Source: Apostichopus japonicus
Taxonomy: Eukaryota > Echinodermata > Holothuroidea > Aspidochirotida > Stichopodidae
NCBI RefSeq assembly: GCF_037975245.1
Contig: NC_092569.1
Span: 32,316,668-32,380,667 of the forward strand
Length of the DNA stretch: 64,000 bases
Direction of reading: 5' to 3'
Below, piece after piece: positions 23,757 through 35,603 of this stretch. The stretch's first letter is position 1. Each line of letters opens with the position of its first letter. A model generated the notes under the pieces. That model was not told the DNA's origin. It worked only from the letters and a program-made list of their open reading frames with translations, and did not search any database. The translations under genes were made by a program, and so were the position numbers.

Positions 23757-24778
23757 CGATGGCTGGGCCAATTTAAGGTCTTATTCGGGTAACGAGGCTG
23801 ACCGTGCCATGAAAGAGCTCGTCAAGCTTTTCAAGGATTATGGCCTGAAAATCACGGTCCAGACGAACTTAAAATCTGCAACCTTTCTAGATGTCGTCCT
23901 AGACCTTAAGTCAGGCGCCTGCAAGCCCTACAGAAAACCAAACGACAAGCCAGTCTACATCAACCGCCATTCTAACCATCCTCCACCTACCACAAAGGGC
24001 CATCGGCAAAAGAATCTCTATACTCTCTCATCAAGCCATGACATTGTTTAAGAAGGAGCACCCGTCTATAACGCAGCCCTCTGGTAAGCTGGATACAAAG
24101 AGGAAGCTGAATACACACCTAAAAGGAGCAACCATACCCAGACAAGAGCCAGGGAAATAACATGGTTCACCCCACCATACAGTAAAAGCGTTTAAATCAA
24201 GGTGGGTGCGCAGTTTCTGAAACTCGTAAGAAAACATTTCCTAGTGACCATGCGTTACACAAGATATTTAATAACATCAAAATTGGCTTCAGCTGTATGA
24301 GGAATGTGCGGCAAATAATAAAAGCCCGCAAGAACAAGATCATATCGAAAGCAAACCAAGAGACCAGAGAAATAACTTGCAATTTCAGAAAAAAAAGAGC
24401 GACCGCCTGCTTTGCGGGAATGTCTCGCCAGCGATATAATCTACAAAGCAAAGGTTACTAATAGGCAAGACACAGCCGTATATCTGTCTGGCTAGTGGAA
24501 GCTTTAAGGCAATGTACAACAACCACACAAATCGTTACGCAACGAGCGTTACCAAGGAGAAACTGATCTCTCAAAACATATTTGAGACTTTAAAAGAAAT
24601 TAAATTGGTCACTAAATTCCTTGGGAAATTTAAAAGCGCTCTAAAACACATCAACGCAATCACTACAACGCAATCAACACGCATAGCGAATTTGTATCCC
24701 AATGTCGCCATGGTAACCGTTCAAAGAAGCCCTCTGAAAGCGTCGAAAGGAAATAGTCTTCATACAGTCTTCAAATGA
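23757..24778 (+). pseudogene. Decayed second Penelope-like retroelement, unit 1 copy
   Basis: Plus-strand reading in several frames gives ELVKLFKDYGLKITVQTNL, then SATFLDVVLD, KPYRKPNDKPVYINRHSNHP, then IFNNIKIGFSCM-like and a C-terminal CRKKER...PALREC...SDIIYKAKVT stretch resembling the start of a GIY-YIG nuclease, and MYNNH. Family knowledge: FLDV, YRKPN.P.YI and SNHPP are typical of the RT end of Penelope-type proteins. Frame is broken by many stops and shifts. It belongs to a different family from the 7072-9326 element. The copy at 57576-58610 sits in the equivalent place in unit 2. Confidence 0.75.
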
Positions 24779-24789
24779 AAAGAATTTGT

Positions 24790-26090
24790 ACTTCGTATTT
24801 AAGTACTATTCCATTTCAAATAATGGGGTTATTTAATTAGTACAACTTGTACATGTAAGCACTTGTCCTAGCCTAAATCCAATAATTGTGATTACTATTT
24901 GTACAGTAAACTTAAGACTGTAGATTGGAGATAATGTATGACTTAACGAGATATACCATTATCCATTCGCCATTGTTGATCTTATATCTGATCGTTTTCT
25001 TGCTTTCCTTATTTCATTATTGCCTTTGTAAAGTTAAATTTGACACGTGTATGAAAAAGCCACCAGTAAAGTAAGTTTCAACATCTCAAATTGACCAGTA
25101 GTTTATCGATGGTTAAGTTTTATAGATCCATGTACACACCCATCACTCTCTATCTAGTACGGATTCATATCCAGTGTTGCTCGAGCTTTCTTCACCCTAC
25201 CTATTTGTGAAGAAGTATTGTATTTTTTATTTGGGGGGGTGGGGGGATGAACTTTCTTAATCAAGATTTACCTGTCTTCTGTTACGTCAACGACAATGGC
25301 ATCTTGGTGAGCTTTGGGAAATTATAGTTTTATTATAGCTATGGATAAGAGAGAGAACAAATTTTTCCTGGTCTATGAGGTAATTTTGGAAGGGTGGGGC
25401 AAGAATAGAATCCAGGATGGATTTTGTTCGTTTCCTCCTGGGCTCATACATAAGTTCTGTGGTCCCACAAAAGAACCATTTGCTGTCATGCAGTGCCTCC
25501 AGTTTTCATGACACGGTTTTAGTAGGAGTTGTTAAGTCTTACTTTTGAGGTGATCGGAGGGGAATGTTCGAAATGGGCAAAGTTTAATCGCCACTTGTGT
25601 TCATGGTTTGGATGCCGCAGAAATTTTACTGTCCTCTAAAAATTGTGTTTGACATGTTGAACTGCAAGACTGCTTTTTCAGTAAGAGAGAAAGGACTGAT
25701 TCTGTATATTTTGGAAGGTAGCAAAATCCCAGTAAAATACAACACGTTGTCCCTTCTGAACCCCTGCAATCTTATTGCATTGCCCAACTCTAACAATCTG
25801 ACTTCCCCCTTTCTTCAACCAATCCCGTTCCCTTCATAGTTTGCTATGACTGACATAACATTAGAGTTAACTTCCATTTCATTAACCTACGTTGCTTTAA
25901 AAGTCATACTTATATTCGGGGTTTTCCTGTGTGTATTATTCTAGCTCGCAGCTGCCAAAAATTTGCTGATCAACTTTCTCCCATGACGTTTACAAAGGAA
26001 AAGATTTAAAGACAATTCCGTCCGAACAGAAACGATGTTTAAACGCGGCAATGTATTATTCAGACGAATACGTACCATAATTACATATTA
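24790..26090. other. Cassette sequence, no gene supported
   Basis: Shared in part with 58620-59570. A minus-strand stretch reads HENWRHCMTANGSFVGPQNL here and HENGRHCMTANSSFVGPHNL in unit 2, with stops and shifts around it. It may be a transposon protein remnant of unknown type. Nothing else is recognisable. Confidence 0.4.
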
Positions 26091-26155
26091 AATAATATAT
26101 ATATATGTATGTATGTATATATGTTGATACTAGATGAGACTAGTGGAACACTAGT

Positions 26156-26201
26156 AGTTGTAACTCGGAGTTTCACGCTTTATTGCGATCTTCAGACAAC
26201 T
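26156..26201 (-). ncRNA. Type I hammerhead ribozyme-like motif, minus strand
   Basis: Reading the minus strand from 26201: stem I AGUUGU (26201-26196), core CUGAAGA (26195-26189), stem II CGC/GCG with loop AAUAAA and a U-U juxtaposition next to the core, GAAA (26174-26171), stem III ACU/AGU with loop CCG (26171-26163), cleavage residue U (26162), and stem I 3' strand ACAACU (26161-26156), which pairs perfectly with the first. All invariant core positions of CUGANGA...GAAA...UH are present. Such motifs are known at the ends of Penelope-like and related retroelements. Self-cleavage is a prediction. Confidence 0.65.
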
Positions 26202-26204
26202 CAG

Positions 26205-26205
<1 letters not shown>

Positions 26206-26289
<84 letters not shown>

Positions 26290-26300
26290 TTATATATATT
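26206..26300. repeat. (TA)n microsatellite
   Basis: Uninterrupted TA repeat to about 26278, followed by TTTATATATA variants. Directly follows the hammerhead-like motif. Confidence 0.95.
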
Positions 26301-26504
26301 ATATGTCTGTTCAAAGTATCTCTTTCGCGATCCGGCTTTAGGAATCACAAATGATTTCGAGTTGGTTAGCATCATGTTTGATCTCTAGAGTAAGGCAAAA
26401 TATGTCACCAAAAACAGAACTAGTATTGTTCGATACAGGTGACAAACGCCTACAGTGGAATTACGACCTTCCTTAACGGTTTCGAACCTCTGGACATACA
26501 ATCA

Positions 26505-26578
26505 GCGTCCATAGCCTAGTGGTTAGGGTGTCCGCGTACAGAGCGGAAGGCCCGTGGTTCGAATCCCGGTGGAGGCTG
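26505..26578 (+). repeat. tRNA-like SINE head
   Basis: Folds as a tRNA: acceptor GCGTCCA/TGGAGGC with one mismatch, D arm GCCT...GGGT, anticodon arm TCCGC-GTACAGA-GCGGA with perfect stem, and a T loop TTCGAAT. Box A-like TAGCCTAGTGG and box B-like GGTTCGAATCC are present. The T stem has two mismatches and the anticodon would be ACA, so it is a SINE promoter head or pseudo-tRNA, not a working tRNA gene. No CCA-type end or clean flank is seen. Confidence 0.7.
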
Positions 26579-27101
26579 AAAGTTTTTCACTGTTCTTGAT
26601 TTTCTAACTTATTACGATTTTCATTTATATATATTCGTTTGCCTTTGTCGTTTACCTCCATTGCATATATATATATATAGATAGATATTTATATATATAT
26701 ATATATATTTATAGATATTCAAATATATTTGTAAAGCATTGTGTATGTATCCTGGGTCACGTATAGGAAGAAAAAACAAGACAAAAATGTGAGATACTCA
26801 TTTAAAATTAATTCTAGCCCACAGAAATATGTAATTGTAAGAATGGTAAAACATATTGCTTTTTATTTTTCAAATACGTAAGACGATGATCATGTTGATT
26901 TGAAGTACGTATAATTTATATATGTTTAAGATATTGAAAGAACTATTAACTGGTTTGACCAGGCCCTAAATCAAAGTACATTTAATATAAATTAATATCG
27001 TTAAACATTATTTATTTATCTATTTTTTGAAAAAAAAAAACATAAGCTTTCAAAAACAATGAAAACAAGTATACAATGAGAAAGGGTTCTTTACTTTCAT
27101 A

Positions 27102-27107
27102 TTTATT
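27102..27107 (-). other. Polyadenylation signal AATAAA for gene 2
   Basis: First clear AATAAA on the minus strand after the gene 2 stop, about 215 nt away. The same hexamer sits at 60124-60129 downstream of gene 4 in an otherwise conserved context. Confidence 0.4.
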
Positions 27108-27321
27108 TTCGATAGGTTTCTAAATCTTTGGACAGAGTTAGAGCTTATTAAATATGAATAATGTGAAGTTAACAACATTGCCTTGAGATTTTTCAGTATC
27201 ATCGATTCTGTGTCGAATAGTTTCTTATGGAACAGTAAGGTTTAGAAATTTGTTGATGGATATCTGTAAAACATATTTAGAAAAGTCTCTACATTTTTAC
27301 ATGTATACCTCTCCTTTTGCA

Positions 27322-27578
27322 CTATCTCGCGGAAACGGGGCGTAGTTTCATTTCTGTAAATTTGATGTTAAATTGCCCACCGGGAAGGCTATACCAATAA
27401 ATGGTCTTGTAAGAGTCATGGCTGTCGAAGTAGAGACCGTTGAGGCGAGAGTAATAACAATTATTGAACCACCAGCCACCATGATAATAAGATGCACAGT
27501 TATCACTACTATACTTGTCATTATCCCTGTCCCAGGTAGTGAAGGACATGTTTCGATGATAAGCCATGCTGTCATAAT
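27322..27578 (-). CDS. Gene 2 exon 5 (FReD C-terminus)
   Basis: 257 nt, two codons shorter than subtype A. Begins NYDSMAYHRNMSFTTWDRDND and ends MKLRPVSAR. Acceptor CATTCTAG|ATTATG. Confidence 0.88.
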
Positions 27579-30500
27579 CTAGAATGAAGACAGAAGATTA
27601 AACATTGTAGTTAGCGAAATAAAGAAATGTTCATTCCACAAGCTTCATCAAGGTGATTAACAAAGTAAATATAAGTCATTCGCAATAGGAAAATAATAAT
27701 TGAAGATTAACGCAATATTGGATACATTTAGTAGGAAAGATTTTCAGTTTTACCCAAGTATAGGTAATTGTTATTTTCATTGTTTTTCATTATTTTTTCT
27801 TTAAAATTAATCCCATTGTTTCATCTAGACTCGTTTTAAATGTTTGGTTACTATCGTCGTTTCTGATGTAGTTTTGCAATGTTTAGGAGTAACAGATAAG
27901 TCGCCATTCTTCTTATATATATTCTCTTTGTGAGTTTGGTATCACCCGCCCGAGGAAAGTTCAACCTCGAGAAGTAGCCTGAACGGAAAAGGCGAGGGAA
28001 ATGAGTAATTTCCGATTTGTAAAAAGTGGTGACTCGAAACCACTTATTATGTGTGTTTTCCGTTATTGTTTTTGTTAATTGTTGTTCTTGTTCTGATAGT
28101 TAATTTGTGGGTGTATTTAAATATTTTGTTTTTGTATCTAGAAGCGGAGATAATATGTTTTACTTATTGTTAAGAACTCGCATTTGTTATTTTCCTCGGC
28201 TTAGAAAATGTATATGTTTAAATAACAGTACGATACAGTGTGTGTTGATTTCCATAAAGCAATTTGTTAATGTAGAGTAAACCGAGGGGCTTTATCGTGT
28301 TTGTTTGTTGTTTGTTTGTCACTGACAGAGTAATTCGTACGTTATTATCTCGACCATATTATCGACAAACTTAAAGAGCACGCACAACCCTTGCTAGCAC
28401 CGATACAGTTGAAAGCTTACAGGATGAGGTCTCAATCTGTGTATTGTAACACCCCATGATTACCCTTCCCGTTCGCTTGCCAACATCCATGGGGATTTTG
28501 TTTTATGTGAAGAATATAAGCAAAGGAAAACGGTTTCTTTTGTTTGTACAAATGGATTTCCTTCGGATATACTCTTAAATTTAGCCCTTAATGTGGATGA
28601 AAGGTAACCCCTTCCGAAACAATTGCAAAGGGGAAACGAGTAAGGGGCTAGTTAATGTATAGTACAACGTAAATTTTTACCTGTGGTTACAACTATTGTT
28701 GTATACATGATCAAAATGAATTTATGATCGAATTTCCTTTACTTTATGTTTACACTAATTTAACAAAAGTTGGAAAAATATAACATTGCCCACATAACAC
28801 AATGATGGTGACTTTGGGCATAATGACGTATAAGCATATAATTGATTTTAACTTCCAAACTTCCAATTTAATTTTGTTAACCTCTTTCGAGCAACATCTT
28901 TGTTATAATATTGCGAAGTAGAATGTCTCTCCCAGGCGTCAACTGTTTGTAAAAATGTATTAATTACATGAAAATATCAAATATACTAACTTGCTGTGCT
29001 TTCAGGCAGATATGATCCAAGATCTGTCATTCTATATTTACTGATTTCATCACTGATCCTGAAGAGGTCGTACTTGGCAAAGTAAGAATTACCATTCCTG
29101 CTGACCAGGTCAATACGTAGCTCGTAGTCACCCTGGTTAGTTATGTAGGATAACTTGTCGTTACCGAGCCAGAATTCTCGTTGTAAAAAGCCAAAGCCGT
29201 CTTTGTAGTCGTCCCAACGTCGGTAAAAATCTACAGCACCATCAATCCTACGTTGAAACACCTGTTGGGGAAAAACATGTTTTATTTCAACGATTAATTC
29301 CAATGAGTTAAACTCCATAATTGTCATATAAAGGCTGATATGTATTTAATGTCATTCGAAATTGTCTACAGTATACGTACACATACCTTTCGTAGCAAGT
29401 ATTTTATTGGCTGGGAGTAAATCAAGAATTATTTCTCATTTCATTTTTTGCCGATGACTTCAATACTCCAGCTAACATCAATGTTGAACAACAAAGACAA
29501 CACATCAGGATTTAAAATTCCGATCTTTAGAGACATTTGTTCAGATACAAACTCGCAAAATGAGCAACAGATTGGCAAATTTCTTTACTTGATACATCTG
29601 CTCTAGTGGAGGATCTCACAAATATATTAGGCAAGACTTGTACATCCATGGGATGTTTGGTGAATCACCAATTTGCTAACAGCTTTAAGTACAACCCCCC
29701 CCCCACCCCAAATACGAAACAAGAGAAAAACAAAAGGGTTGAACTCACCGTCCATCCGCCTCCATCTATTGAATTATTACAGTGGACATTAAAAGGTTCT
29801 GGAGCACCGTCGGGCTGAATCATGAAAACACCAGATTCAGTTTGATCATCACATTGTTCATAGACTTCTTTGCAATCTCTCGGATACTGAGGCTCTTGGT
29901 AGTAGAAGTAAGAGGAACCTGATATATATCCGTTGAGGGAAAATACAAAAAATGTGTATAGTTGCCTTTTTGTTTGTCTTCACGTTGATACATTATAATA
30001 AAATCTACATTGTGTCTTTATAAAGTTGTTGTTGTTTTTTTCTCACAAAAGGCGATAACATCTCGTAAAAGTATGTTATTGTTGGAGCTATAGACTCCTC
30101 GCAGGCCCGAAACTTACAGTTAATTTTCGCAATAGCTAAGATTTCGTAATAGCTAATGTTTACATAACTCTATTTCTCAAGACACTTTCTTTTAACTTGA
30201 AGGCTAGCTAGCAAAAGCAAATCCTTAACACAGGTTTGATATTTTATACTAAAACTTTCTGGAAATAAATCTCAAGAATTAACACTTTTACCTATTCAAA
30301 ACAAAACAAATAACTTAATAGTTAACTTTTGAAACAATCACTTACTTTCAGTTTCTCTTCTTTGTCTGTTTCTACTGATATTTTCAGAAGGTCCCAGATC
30401 ATTCTGTAAACATGTAAACAAATCAACAAAATGAGAAGTTCTTAGTAGATAAAATGTTACTTAGGTATCATAGATTCGACGATGGATTCGAAATGAACTT

Positions 30501-33500
30501 GTTAGGTATGTTATTGTTAGTTTCAATAACACAACTATAAAATATGTTATTCGTGATGCATTTCACCTCAAAAAAAATATGTAGTTGAATCTAAATAATA
30601 TCACGAAATCGATTGATGTTTTCAAATCGCTGATAAATATATTGTAGTGGAACAGACAAAGAATTGCAAATATCAAAGAAGACTATACCTTGTTTGATCT
30701 GATTTTCAAATGCTTCAATTTTGGGCAATAATTATAGCATTGCGATTACTATTATAAAAATAAAGGAATTTATTCTATTCTTCATCTGACGATACTACTG
30801 AAATTTAAATATTAGTGCTCAAATATCGCTAAAATTTTCAACATAGTTTACAATTCTGTTTACTGTTGATTTGTTTTTCAATTTACATGTCGCGAGTTAC
30901 TATTAGGTAATCAAAAATGTTGTATGATAATTAATTAAGTTATTGCTTATTAATATGACTATTTTGTACTAATAACCAACATTTTTTACGAAATAAATTA
31001 TAACATCGAAGATTTAAATTTTAATTGAGAAAGATGTTTAAAAATAAACCAGGGAGAAGCATACACCCTACAACACAAAACACATCCGAAACACACAGAC
31101 AATTGAGTTGAAAGTTGATGAGTAAAAATATTAGTTTAATAGTTAAAAGTTCTCATCATATGTTTTAAATGATTTTCCAGTTGCTATTCAATTACATGAC
31201 AAGGGTATTCTTAAAGAAAACAAATAGCTGGATGATCATTATAAATCAGCTGCATTTTCATAACTTTAAAATGTAAATGAATAAAAGACACTGAAGTTAC
31301 AATAAGGAATCAGTCACTTCATTGTTAATATTCTATTTTTTTTTTATTCTTCTTACCCAGTTTCTACAAGATTATTTTCTTCAACAGAAAAATCTTAAGG
31401 AACTTATGGGGAAACACGTTTTTATTAGAGTTCAATGTAATTGCTTACCAATGAAATAATTAATTATTCATGTGTTACTTTCTAAATATATATCACATAC
31501 TACACAATGTCCATTAAAACAGTCGAACAAATTAAGTATTTCTCTTTCAATGTCAAATGTTGATCCAATCAAACAATCGCATGAGTAAGTAATGGAAAAG
31601 GCACATCAACTAGAATTTGACACAGGTTAACGATTTTAGAAAGTTAAACTAATTAAATTAAATTAATATGACCAGATTCCGCTTGGAACAAGCACAGGGA
31701 ATATAAACAATATTCGCGACAAGATAATTGCGTGGATTGAAAGTGCAAATTTCCCATTCTATATAATATTTAAAGCAAAAATCGTATTTGTAACATTATC
31801 TAAAAGGTATGTTTCTTTTATTGGTTTTAGTATCATTAATGGATCCTTATAGACTAGGAATGATACCACTTTCCCTCAGAATCAATCTCAGATAAATTGA
31901 CATACTTCATTGACAGGTAAAGACAGCAGAGAGGTTAAAACTGAGAATGTTGTATATCAATTAACAATATAGGGACCTTTTCAAGTTTGGGTTTTGATAT
32001 CATTTATTGATCTCAAAGTTTCAAACTTTATTGTAATCATTTAAAACATACATTCAACGGTTAAATTAACGATTGGTAGTGCGTTGCTACTTTTTTGTCT
32101 AGTGTCTATGGATTATTCAAAATGTATCAAGTAAAAACGAAAACGTCAATTTAAGTTTAAAGAGCTCATATTTTCAAGCAGATCGTACTTTGAACAATTT
32201 ATGAGTCAACCAAATTGAAAGGAACGTAAGGAAAATATTAATATTAGGTACAGATTGAGTATTACGAATCAACAAGTAAAAGTATACACAGAGGTATGGT
32301 AAAGGTAACCTTCCACATGTGGTTTTATGTTTTATATTTCTAATTACTTACTCTTAAATATTTTTAATATAATTTCAAAATTGCTGATTTAAATATTGAA
32401 GTGAAACAGACAAAGAATTGCAAAAATTAAAGAAGAAGACTTTTCCTTGTTTGATGTGATTTCCATATGTTTTTTATTCAGTTGTCGAAATGAAAGATGA
32501 CGAGCATGAAATCAATTAACTTATTCCGTTATTTTTCTTAAAGCAATGTGAATGAATGAAAATTACAGATTGAAGATACTCAAATATTGTGTATGGTATT
32601 TAATTAATTATTGGATTATCAATATGAATATTACTGATAGTCTTCATTTGTTATGGGTATAAATTATAACATCGAACATTTATTTTTTGAATCAATAATT
32701 TCTTCTTTGAAAATTATTTAGCGTTTCAACAAAAACTTGTCTTACTTTAGTTAACGGAACATATCATTTGTTATTTGTTTACTGCAGTGTGTGAATATTT
32801 CCTACACCATTACTTAATTCTAGTCTTGAATTGATATCATCGCTGGAGTACAAGTTGATTTGTACGTCATATTTTAGTATAACGTTACAACCGATGTTCA
32901 TTACAAAGTATCAGATCTATTAACGTTATTAGGTGTAACATAATTTGATATGCTTTCAAGTTTCAGCGGCAAGACTAGATAAAATAAATTAGCTACAATC
33001 TTAACCATACAGATGAGTTTAGATATTGTTATAAATATTTAATAAAAATACAAAACGCACTAAATCACAGACTACATGCTTGTCTTGAAACAAGCTGATT
33101 TAGAATACATTTGGTTAATTCTTTCCATTCACCACTAGTTTTAAATTTACGATTCTGAGAATTTGTTGGAACGAGACCCGTTTATTAAGAGAGCTTGCTT
33201 CAAATCAATCCTAAATTGAATTATTCGGAAGGTCGCATACTTCTATTTAAAATATGTTCGAGCTAGGAATGAATAATGCAGTATTTAATTTACATTGTAA
33301 ATTAAAACAAGGTGCTACAAGTGTTTAGTCTGTGTTTTTGTAAGTTATACAACTTGTTGTGGCTGATAAATATCTAGTGAATCGTTCACATTTCTTTGAG
33401 AAACAAGATAGTATCATTCTTTCTTCTTTTTTTTTCTGTCTGTAAATTACAAATTTAACACTAACGGGGGAACTTACTTCAAATTAAAGACTAGCGGATT

Positions 33501-33934
33501 AAAGGTTAGTATAATTTGTTACAGTATGTGAATAATTAATTATGAAAATCGCTCTTATTTGGAAAAATTAACTCGTATAAAAAGATATCATATAAATAAC
33601 TGGGATACCAATATTATCATAACACTGAGCTGCTTTATATGTCTGTTTTTGTCTTGCTTTAGTTACAGGTCGTCTTTTTTTAAGTACTTTGAAAAAATTG
33701 CTTTTGCAAGTTTAAGTTTTGCTGCAGCTTAGCATAAATGAGCTTCGAAAAGAAGTGAAAGAAAATTAAGTTGGGAGATTATATGTTTAAATAAAGACAT
33801 GGTACCACAAATTTGTAACTATGAATAAAACGTAGAAATAATTGAAAACTTACCACCTGTCCCGATGATTCCGTGAAATCCAACCGTTGCAGGCTAACAC
33901 CAAAGACGCACAAACACAATAACGTCAACTTCAT
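27322..33934 (-). CDS. FReD gene 2 (subtype B): secreted fibrinogen-related protein, 278 aa, five exons
   Basis: Exons: 33934-33854, 30403-30346, 29918-29749, 29261-28991, 27578-27322 (837 nt including stop). Signal peptide MKLTLLCLCVFGVSL, then a linker with RNRQRR, then the FReD. The middle exon reads VFQRRIDGAVDFYRRWDDYK. The last exon carries WDRDND (calcium site), NCASYYHGGWWFNNC, and the pocket loop CYYSRLNG, which has the same spacing as the ligand loop of ficolin-type FReDs (C, five residues, NG). The C-terminus is MKLRPVSAR. Likely an extracellular recognition protein by family; the ligand is unknown. It differs from gene 1 mainly in exon 5, while exons 1-4 are nearly identical, which suggests either recent duplication of the 5' part or gene conversion. 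Confidence 0.88.
28991..29261 (-). CDS. Gene 2 exon 4 (FReD middle)
   Basis: 271 nt. Acceptor CCCCAACAG|GTGTTT, donor CAGCAA|GTTAGT. Reads LSYITNQGDYELRIDL where the other copies read LSYLTNQ. Confidence 0.88.
29749..29918 (-). CDS. Gene 2 exon 3 (FReD start)
   Basis: 170 nt, same protein sequence pattern as gene 1 exon 3 from SSYFYYQEPQYPRDC to GGGWT. Acceptor ATATATCAG|GTTCC, donor GGACG|GTGAGT. Confidence 0.88.
30346..30403 (-). CDS. Gene 2 exon 2 (basic linker)
   Basis: 58 nt, NDLGPSENISRNRQRRETE. NIS is a possible N-glycosylation sequon that genes 1 and 3 lack (they have KIS). Acceptor TTTACAG|AATGATC, donor CTGAAA|GTAAGT. Confidence 0.85.
31000..33850. other. Gene 2 intron 1, no embedded gene
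   Basis: AT-rich intron with blocks shared with introns 1 of genes 1 and 3 (for example around AACATCGAA and CAGTTGCTAT). It has no Penelope element at the equivalent place. No reading frame of note. Confidence 0.6.
33854..33934 (-). CDS. Gene 2 exon 1 (signal peptide)
   Basis: 27 codons; donor GTG|GTAAGT. One cysteine of the hydrophobic core is replaced by serine (GVSLQ in place of GVCLQ). Confidence 0.87.
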
Positions 33935-34904
33935 TTTTTATGGTGTGAAGTGATGAACTTTATAGAATGAAGTGATCTAGAGAGGGTCTATCAGCAGAAT
34001 GAATAAATCTCATCTAAACACGATACTTCTTACGAATCAAGGAAACAATTGACAAGACTAAGGAGGCCTTGAATTATCTCATATCATGAAACTGAATATT
34101 CATAAGCTTCAATTGGTATGAAGATAAACATATTGATTAGAAGAAAAAACTTGGTTCAGTTCTTAATAGAAATATTATAACGTGTTTCATTTATATTCAA
34201 TTGTCATTCTTCCAAAATACCAACTTTAAGCTTGTATTGTTTTGATTTGTGTACTAAATGGTGTACGTGATGTGGTGGTTGGTGTTAGAACCGTAGATAG
34301 GATATTGAAAGATAGATACTACTTTACATATACTCATGAATTATGTATGAGATCGTCATCAAGCAGGTTTGGGACAAGTTAAAGTTGTACGCATACACAA
34401 AAGAGAAGAATTGATCTCTATTTAGTTATGAGTAGTGGAAAGAAACCTTAGAAATCAGACAGCATTAAAAGAGTGCGCCATGAAATCGTTATACCGTGAT
34501 AAATTCAATATGGATACTAGGGAATAAACTTAGGTATCATTTTCTTCGAAGTAATGCATTATCTTGACCGGATGCTTTTTTTGGATGGCAAAATTTGTAA
34601 ATTTTATTCATAAAAGGTAATTATTGTAGGTGTTTGTTTGTAATAACTAACTATACAGTGTTTGGGTAACATACTGCAGTATTTGATGTGAGTGAAACAA
34701 TAATCAGGTTAAATTTCTACATACAAATACAGACTATGTAAGCCATCATCGCTTTTGTCATTTTTGGATTCTCTCATCTTGTTTTCTGATCTCTGGAAAA
34801 TGAAGACTTCTTTACTGGCATAACATGTTATAGCGACATACATTGAACACATTAAAAGTTTTTTTAGTGTTTATTTTTGCTATAAATATTGGTACTCGGA
34901 GTAA

Positions 34905-35040
34905 TACGAGTCACCATGCAATATGAGTCCTAACGTGATATCAGTCCTCATGTTATCCGGTATGAATCCTAACGTGATGATATCAGTCCTCATGTTATCC
35001 GGTATGAATCTCATCATGATATCAGTCCTCGGGTGATATA
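34905..35040. repeat. Short tandem repeat, 41-43-bp unit, gene 2 copy
   Basis: Same family as 20640-20775, with units on CCTCATGTTATCCGGTATGA. Confidence 0.75.
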
Positions 35041-35603
35041 ACTTCTGAATGTTTTCAGCTAAAGCAGTTTCGATTCATCATAATAAATAATCTCGGTTTT
35101 TAAGTGTTACTGGTACTTCGACTCGCCTCAATATAAGATATGTCGAACTGATTAAGTTGGTAAGGAAGCATACTAAATTAATAGCGCCATCACATATATT
35201 ATAAAGGCCCATGCTAGAGTACATGAAAACCGCACACGCTCTCGGCCACTATGTTTCAATTTAAAACAACGAAGTTTAGCTTATGTTCTTCTTAAGAAAT
35301 ATTGCAATATGTTTGGAATATGTTAACAACTATTAATGATTGCTTGGAGAATTATTAATGGATAAATTACTATAAACTCATGAACATGATTGTAGATGTT
35401 TATAATTCGTATTCCGGCAGAAATAGTTTCAAAGGGTGTTAACGCATATATTAAAAGATGGACAAGATCGTATGGTAATTTGAATAATTATATTTCTACA
35501 AATAATATGGACAATGAAGCTGAATGGTGCAAATAAGTAAATAACGAAGGGTACAGTTAACTTAAGGCGCCAGATAGAAAGAATTAACTAATATATTAAG
35601 ACT

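Larger units (their letters stand above)
19663..26090. repeat. Long FReD upstream cassette, unit 1 copy
   Basis: Collinear with 53635-59560 upstream of gene 3. It includes the conserved proximal region, an approximately 42-bp tandem repeat, a CTGCAAATACTAACCTTGAA tandem repeat, a small inverted-repeat element, a fold-back pair and a decayed Penelope-like element. Here it is attached to the orphan exon 1 fragment, not to a functional gene start. 25723-26033 is absent from the unit 2 copy. Confidence 0.85.
26106..26690. mobile_element. Composite insertion: hammerhead motif, (TA)n and tRNA-derived SINE
   Basis: Absent from the equivalent place in unit 2 (about 59600-59645), where only a short TA run is found. 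It holds in order a hammerhead-like motif on the minus strand, 95 bp of TA repeat, about 200 bp of unknown sequence, a tRNA-like SINE head, and a tail ending in TCGTTTACCTCCATTGCA plus TA repeats. It is probably more than one retroelement insertion into an AT-rich site. Confidence 0.6.

Noticed and set aside
26505-26578. Functional tRNA gene
   Set aside because: T-stem mismatches, an atypical ACA anticodon, and a SINE-like tail with TA repeats.
27348-27582. Overlapping frames on both strands of FReD exon 5
   Set aside because: They shadow the conserved FReD frame; the same happens at 2928-3200 and 60370-60622.
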